Part shown: positions 29,593 through 32,192 of the stretch, piece after piece
Layout: every line of letters starts with the position of its first letter
How positions within the stretch are numbered: position 1 is the stretch's first letter
Source of the DNA: a virus
DNA: 32,192 bases
IMG/VR virus record: IMGVR_UViG_3300028840_002151
Span: 1 to 32,192 of that record
Direction: 5' to 3' (one strand)
Translations under genes and position numbers: made by a program
Notes under the pieces: generated by a model
What the model was told of the DNA's origin: nothing
The model's database searches: none
The model's input: only the letters and a program-made list of their open reading frames with translations

Positions 29593-29847
29593 ATGGTTGG
29601 AGAATTAGAAAGGATTGAAAAGAAACTAGAGAAGATTGCAGAGGAGGTAACTGATATTAGAATATCTGCTGGCAGAACAGAAGAACACCTAGGCACTATA
29701 AATGGAAGATGTGAGGCTAGAATAAAGGATATCAAAGAACTCAGGCAGAAGATTAGCAATAACACCAAGGCTATTTGGTTGGCAACTGGCGGCGTAATGG
29801 TACTCGGCATTGTTTTATCCATCATCAGCATATTAAAATCATTATGA
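29593..29847 (+). CDS. Coiled-coil plus membrane anchor protein, XhlA-like
   Basis: Residues 1-60 are helical with heptads (LERIEKKLEKIAEEVTDIRI, then IKDIKELRQKISNNTKA), and one C-terminal membrane segment follows (AIWLATGGVMVLGIVLSIISIL, 61-82). This order and the N-T-K-A-I-W junction are those of XhlA/haemolysin-type phage membrane proteins that work with holins. The ATG follows a T-rich stretch (TTTCTTTTTTTAAA) with no ribosome-binding site. Confidence 0.6.
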   Translation: MVGELERIEKKLEKIAEEVTDIRISAGRTEEHLGTINGRCEARIKDIKELRQKISNNTKAIWLATGGVMVLGIVLSIISILKSL

Positions 29848-30161
29848 AACGCTCTCAAATTGATTTTAAGGCATTATTTGTCGGGTTGGTATTATTTATC
29901 TTCATAGCCTTAATCTTCGATTCTACGGCTATTTCCTATGTTCTAGCGCTAATTCTGGCGTTTATCTTGGGTTACTGGGCCAATGAAAAGAACAGACCAC
30001 CTAAAATTTGTTCTTGTTCCCACTCCTGGGGCGTTGACTCTTCCACTCTTGATTATACAAGCGATTACACACCTGATTTAAGCACTTCTCAAACTCTTCA
30101 AGATTCGACAAATTATCATTATACATTTGATTCAACTCCTGAAAGCTCATTTTGTTTCTGA
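29844..30161 (+). CDS. Two-pass membrane protein with Ser/Thr-rich tail (105 aa)
   Basis: ATG 29844 overlaps the previous stop as ATGA. Two hydrophobic segments (LFVGLVLFIFIALIF at 11-25 and YVLALILAFILGYWA at 32-46) are followed by basic NEKNRPPK and a polar tail (CSCSHSWGVDSSTLDYTSDYTPDLSTS...). The basic residues just after the second segment suggest both ends are inside. It completes a set of three small membrane genes. Function unknown. Confidence 0.65.
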   Translation: MKRSQIDFKALFVGLVLFIFIALIFDSTAISYVLALILAFILGYWANEKNRPPKICSCSHSWGVDSSTLDYTSDYTPDLSTSQTLQDSTNYHYTFDSTPESSFCF

Positions 30162-30195
30162 ATCTTTCAATCCCATATAATATAAAGATTGCACT

Positions 30196-30250
30196 TATTA
30201 TTAATTAATTATAATATATAAATTATTAATTATTAATTAATTATTAATTA
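30196..30250. repeat. TTAATTAA/ATTATTAATTA repeat block
   Basis: ATTATTAATTAATTA, ATTATTAATTATTAATTAATTA and similar overlapping units fill 55 bases, with at least two TTAATTAA palindromes. Candidates are a DNA-unwinding element at a replication origin, or operators for the ribbon-helix-helix protein encoded next. Confidence 0.55.
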
Positions 30251-30296
30251 ACTGTCTCTACTACTCCCTATTATTTTTTATTTAAATAATTATTTA

Positions 30297-30305
30297 TTTA
30301 TATAC
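30297..30305 (+). promoter_or_regulatory. TATA-box promoter for the regulatory genes
   Basis: TTTATATAC predicts transcription from about 30325-30330. That leaves only about ten bases before ATG 30339, with AAGGAGGT (30326-30333) at the very 5' end of the mRNA. Confidence 0.6.
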
Positions 30306-30338
30306 TTATAACATCTAATATAACTAAGGAGGTAAAAA

Positions 30339-30746
30339 ATGGCAAAAAGAATAAGGACCTTTTATCTGACTGATGAAGTGATAGACACCTTGGAGGAAAG
30401 GGCGAGACAAGAAGAAGTTTCTGTTTCATTCATAATGGAGAACCTTGCACGCGCGTATTGCGATTTGCCGCAGACATTCTCCACATTGATTGAGGCCGTA
30501 AAGAAGGCGTCCCCACAAGTAACTTCTGAGATGGACACGTTGCAGGAGGAGAAAAAGAAGCAGAGGGATAAATTCTTTGGGGATCTATTGAAAGACTATA
30601 ATAAGAAAAGCCATAATCCTATATTCAACAGGAAGGGGTTTATCAACGCGTGGGCAACGGACATTGCGCTAAAATACGGGCTGCAGTTCCTAGATAGTGA
30701 AATTGAGGAGTATCTGGAGAAAAACAAAAATGGCGATATCAATTAA
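30339..30746 (+). CDS. Ribbon-helix-helix regulator with helical C-terminal domain
   Basis: Residues 4-40 are a CopG/Arc-type ribbon-helix-helix: a strand RIRTFYLTDEVIDTL followed by helices EERARQEEVSVSFIMENLARAY. The rest (about 55-135) is helical and charged, with HNPIFNRKGFINAWATDIALKYG, perhaps for tetramer formation or partner binding. At 135 aa it is longer than a minimal Arc protein. It follows the AT-rich repeat block, which may be its operator. It overlaps the next gene by 17 nt. Confidence 0.75.
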   Translation: MAKRIRTFYLTDEVIDTLEERARQEEVSVSFIMENLARAYCDLPQTFSTLIEAVKKASPQVTSEMDTLQEEKKKQRDKFFGDLLKDYNKKSHNPIFNRKGFINAWATDIALKYGLQFLDSEIEEYLEKNKNGDIN

Positions 30747-30978
30747 GGATAAGCTGGACCTGATTTATGGAGGATTGAGCGACGAGTTTTACATGCCTTG
30801 GGCAGTAAAGGAAGTCGCTATGGTACTCAGTCTAAGCGAGAAGAAGTCCAAAGAATACCTGAAGACTCTGGAGAGGCGCGGATGGATAAAGCAGAAGGAC
30901 GGGGAGCTGTGGAAATTCATAAAACTACCGAAAAAGGACACCATACAGGACATAGATGAGAAACTCCTAGAGGAATAA
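30730..30978 (+). CDS. Winged-helix DNA-binding protein (82 aa)
   Basis: I use ATG 30730, not the longer start at 30697 inside the RHH gene. Residues 20-65 look like a winged helix: YMPWAVKEVAMVLSLSEKKSKEYLKTLERRGWIKQKDG, where SEKKSKEYLKTLERRGW is the recognition helix plus wing. The short acidic tail ends DEKLLEE. It is translated with the RHH protein, so both probably control the switch between early and late genes. Confidence 0.7.
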   Translation: MAISIKDKLDLIYGGLSDEFYMPWAVKEVAMVLSLSEKKSKEYLKTLERRGWIKQKDGELWKFIKLPKKDTIQDIDEKLLEE

Positions 30979-30980
30979 GG

Positions 30981-30989
30981 TTTTTATAC
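30981..30989 (+). promoter_or_regulatory. TATA-box promoter with AT-rich follow-on, copy of the promoter at 162
   Basis: TTTTTATAC and the following 20 bases match 162-190 with three differences. By analogy transcription should begin near 31012, giving a leader of about 70 nt before ATG 31084. Confidence 0.6.
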
Positions 30990-31011
30990 TTAAAATATAT
31001 AAATATATACT

Positions 31012-31083
31012 TCATATAGAGCTTTGAGAGTCAAAGCGTGGAAGGGGGCGAAAGCCCCCCCGTCCGCTACATAGGAGGAAAGG
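31012..31083 (+). ncRNA. Structured 5' leader with two hairpins
   Basis: Hairpin 1: GCTTTGA (31021-31027), GAG loop, TCAAAGC (31031-31037). Hairpin 2: GGGGGC (31044-31049), GAAA tetraloop, GCCCCC (31054-31059), extendable by GGA/TCC and AGC/GCT (35-37 with 66-68), which competes with hairpin 1. AGGAGG (31073-31078) follows. It may be a regulatory leader, a stability element, or a small RNA; no known riboswitch class is recognised. Confidence 0.5.
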
Positions 31084-31206
31084 ATGAAAGAAAGGACCAC
31101 GATAAACATAATGAAGGATACGAAGAGGAAACTCAAAATCGCCCAAATCAAGGGCAATTACGGCAGTTATGACGATATAATCCTCGATAAACTCAAAAAC
31201 GGCTGA
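31084..31206 (+). CDS. Minimal ribbon-helix-helix protein (40 aa)
   Basis: AGGAGGAAAGG precedes the ATG. The product MKERTTINIMKDTKRKLKIAQ then GNYGSYDDIILDKLKNG has the strand (RTTINI), first helix and S-Y-D-D-I-I-L second helix of an Arc/antitoxin-like RHH, the smallest size that can form the dimer. It probably represses its own or a neighbouring promoter; AACACAA repeats follow at once. Confidence 0.7.
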   Translation: MKERTTINIMKDTKRKLKIAQIKGNYGSYDDIILDKLKNG

Positions 31207-31208
31207 AA

Positions 31209-31247
31209 AACACAATATCTTGTGTTGTCAGCACCTCAAGAACACAA
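31209..31247. repeat. AACACAA repeat cluster, operator candidate
   Basis: AACACAA (31209-31215), its inverse TTGTGTT (31220-31226) and another AACACAA (31241-31247) lie in the gap between the 40-aa RHH gene and the next TATA box (31253). Paired 7-base sites are the kind RHH dimers bind. The first pair could also fold as a hairpin. Confidence 0.5.
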
Positions 31248-31252
31248 TTTGA

Positions 31253-31263
31253 TTTTTATATAC
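31253..31263 (+). promoter_or_regulatory. TATA-box promoter for the 120-aa gene
   Basis: TTTTTATATAC predicts a start near 31285 and a leader of about 30 nt. GAGGTGAAAC before ATG 31314 is the ribosome-binding site. The operator-like repeat ends five bases upstream of the box. Confidence 0.6.
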
Positions 31264-31313
31264 TAAACTGATAATAATATCGAAATATATAAATTTCAAT
31301 GAGGTGAAACAAA

Positions 31314-31676
31314 ATGAAAAAAACTGAAAAAGGTCGTGAGGGAGGCCAAAAAGTTAATCTCAACACCCTCGTAGAACAGTCCAAAGAGCGAATAACAAAA
31401 CAAGAGTATATCCGAAAGTGGAAAGACTATACCGACCAGTTGCGAGGAATAGGGTTTAATCTGGATTCTGATGGGGATACTAGATTAATGAAAACACTCA
31501 ACACACTAAACGATTTGATAGAGGAAGCTGCAATTAGAAGAGAGCGTGATTTTACCGAGAGGGAATTAATGTGCGACGGCGGATGCCCGCATTACGAGGC
31601 TTCTGGCTGGGACAACAGGGGATGCAAAAACGGAGGCAAATATAACCAATGTGACGACTGCTACGATTACGTTTAA
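31314..31676 (+). CDS. Hypothetical protein with Cys-rich C-terminus (120 aa)
   Basis: The first 85 residues are helical and charged (VEQSKERITKQEYIRKWKDY, MKTLNTLNDLIEEAAIRRE). The last 35 contain CDGGCPHYE, CKNGGKYNQC and CDDCYDYV, that is six Cys and one His, able to bind one or two zincs. Early-region position suggests a regulator or host-takeover protein. No family recognised. Confidence 0.65.
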   Translation: MKKTEKGREGGQKVNLNTLVEQSKERITKQEYIRKWKDYTDQLRGIGFNLDSDGDTRLMKTLNTLNDLIEEAAIRRERDFTERELMCDGGCPHYEASGWDNRGCKNGGKYNQCDDCYDYV

Positions 31677-31687
31677 GGAGATTGAAA

Positions 31688-32192
31688 ATGTGCAACGCGT
31701 TTAGCTGTCTGGTCGACAGGAGTGGAAAAGTCTACTGGGAGTTTGCAGTAGATTCTCATTCAGATTTGGTCGATAAATTCAAATTTAAAGACGACACAAT
31801 AAATCCCGACAGGATGAAGTTCGCCAGGGCGGAGATTTCCCCGAAGAATGGTGACTACCTCAAACCCGATGAGTGGGAATTCAAGGTGGACGAGAGAATA
31901 GAACCGTCATGGCTGAATGAAAGGCATGAAAGGGCTTGTTGGTCTGCATGGAAAAAATGGAAAAAGCAACTAGATGAAATTATGTTGGTTAAAGAAATCA
32001 TTCATCCATTCGAGATAAAGCCCCCGAAGAAGATAACAAAGGAGCACATCGAACTCCTTAAGAAGTGGGATTCCGTGTGGGATTCCGTGGAGGGTTCCGT
32101 GAGGGGTTCCGTGTGGGATTCCGTGGAGGGTTCCGTGGAGGGTTCCGTGGGGGATTCCGTGGGGGGTTCCGTGGGGGGTTCCGTGTGGGATT
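31688..32192 (+). CDS. Protein with xxSV tetrapeptide repeats (partial, runs off window)
   Basis: AAGGAGATTGAAA precedes the ATG. The first 126 codons encode a unique domain MCNAFSCLVDRSGKVYWEF, YLKPDEWEFKVDERI and a helical, basic linker ending FEIKPPKKITKEHIELLKK. Then ten complete 12-base units encode WDSV, EGSV, RGSV, GDSV and GGSV, and the frame is still open at the window edge. I recall proteins of this plan, with a unique head followed by x-x-S-V repeats, in viral and archaeal genomes. Their function is unknown to me. The repeats would form a regular beta or solenoid-like stalk. Confidence 0.8.
   Translation, partial: MCNAFSCLVDRSGKVYWEFAVDSHSDLVDKFKFKDDTINPDRMKFARAEISPKNGDYLKPDEWEFKVDERIEPSWLNERHERACWSAWKKWKKQLDEIMLVKEIIHPFEIKPPKKITKEHIELLKKWDSVWDSVEGSVRGSVWDSVEGSVEGSVGDSVGGSVGGSVWD
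32066..32192 (+). repeat. Tandem 12-bp coding repeats, ten units plus a partial
   Basis: Each unit is N1 G(A/G)T TCC GTG with N1 = TGG, GAG, AGG or GGG. TCCGTG is invariant at the DNA level, while only the first codon and the middle base of the second codon vary. Such identity points to recent expansion by slippage or recombination, and to unit number differing between relatives. The array continues beyond the window. Confidence 0.9.

Larger units (their letters stand above)
30162..30338. other. AT-rich intergenic control region
   Basis: This 177-nt gap has no plausible gene. It is extremely AT-rich, contains a TTAATTAA-type repeat block (30196-30250), a C/T-rich strip (CTGTCTCTACTACTCCC), a TATA box and a strong Shine-Dalgarno. 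It separates the late genes from the regulatory genes. Confidence 0.7.

Noticed and set aside
32066-32192. CRISPR array reading of the repeats at the right end
   Set aside because: Units are 12 bp, in frame and without spacers; they are coding repeats.

Overview
This window reads as part of the genome of a tailed, siphovirus-like virus (or provirus) of an archaeon. The archaeal signals are TATA boxes of the form TTTTATA(TA)C placed 26-30 nt before start codons with no room for a leader, a tRNA gene interrupted by a 65-nt intron at the canonical archaeal position 37/38, AbrB-type and ribbon-helix-helix DNA-binding proteins, and a 1477-residue surface protein full of N-glycosylation sequons. 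The Cys-rich secreted protein and the sequon-rich beta-helix protein resemble surface proteins of DPANN archaea (Woesearchaeota/Pacearchaeota-like lineages). That host guess is inference. All recognisable genes are on the + strand, and many overlap by 1-30 nt.

Layout. (1) 1-192: end of an upstream gene, a 32-codon ORF and a leaderless promoter. (2) 193-1741: an AT-rich two-gene cassette, a ParB-like protein and a TET-associated glycosyltransferase, suggesting DNA base hypermodification. (3) 1738-3502: small and large terminase. (4) 3456-5414: a dense run of very small genes (AbrB-like, zinc-binding, membrane and coiled-coil proteins) bracketed by two YkgJ-type cysteine-cluster proteins. (5) 5434-5573: an intron-containing, initiator-like tRNA-Met(CAT) inside the operon. 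(6) 5604-6682: a GT-A glycosyltransferase and a gene that appears to start with ATT. (7) 6785-12521: portal-MuF fusion, small structural proteins, a prohead protease with a nested scaffold start, and the major capsid protein. (8) 12558-20133: a beta-helix protein, head-tail connectors, the major tail tube protein, tail assembly chaperones with an A9 slippery site for -1 frameshifting, the tape measure and a tail tip component. (9) 20135-28259: the giant glycosylated adhesin with a discoidin-like domain, the tail hub, and three tandem related fibre-like genes. (10) 28272-30161: secreted Cys-rich and Ig-like proteins and three holin-like membrane proteins. (11) 30162-32192: an AT-rich control region, RHH and winged-helix regulators, a structured leader RNA, an operator-like repeat, and a protein with 12-bp coding repeats cut off by the window end.

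How it fits together: terminase, portal, protease/scaffold and capsid build a head of HK97 type. The connectors, tube, chaperones, short tape measure and hub build a flexible tail of modest length. The large adhesin and the three fibre-like proteins probably contact the host surface. The far right end looks like the start of the regulatory/early region. No integrase, replication protein, lysozyme or CRISPR array is visible, so lifestyle cannot be settled from this window.
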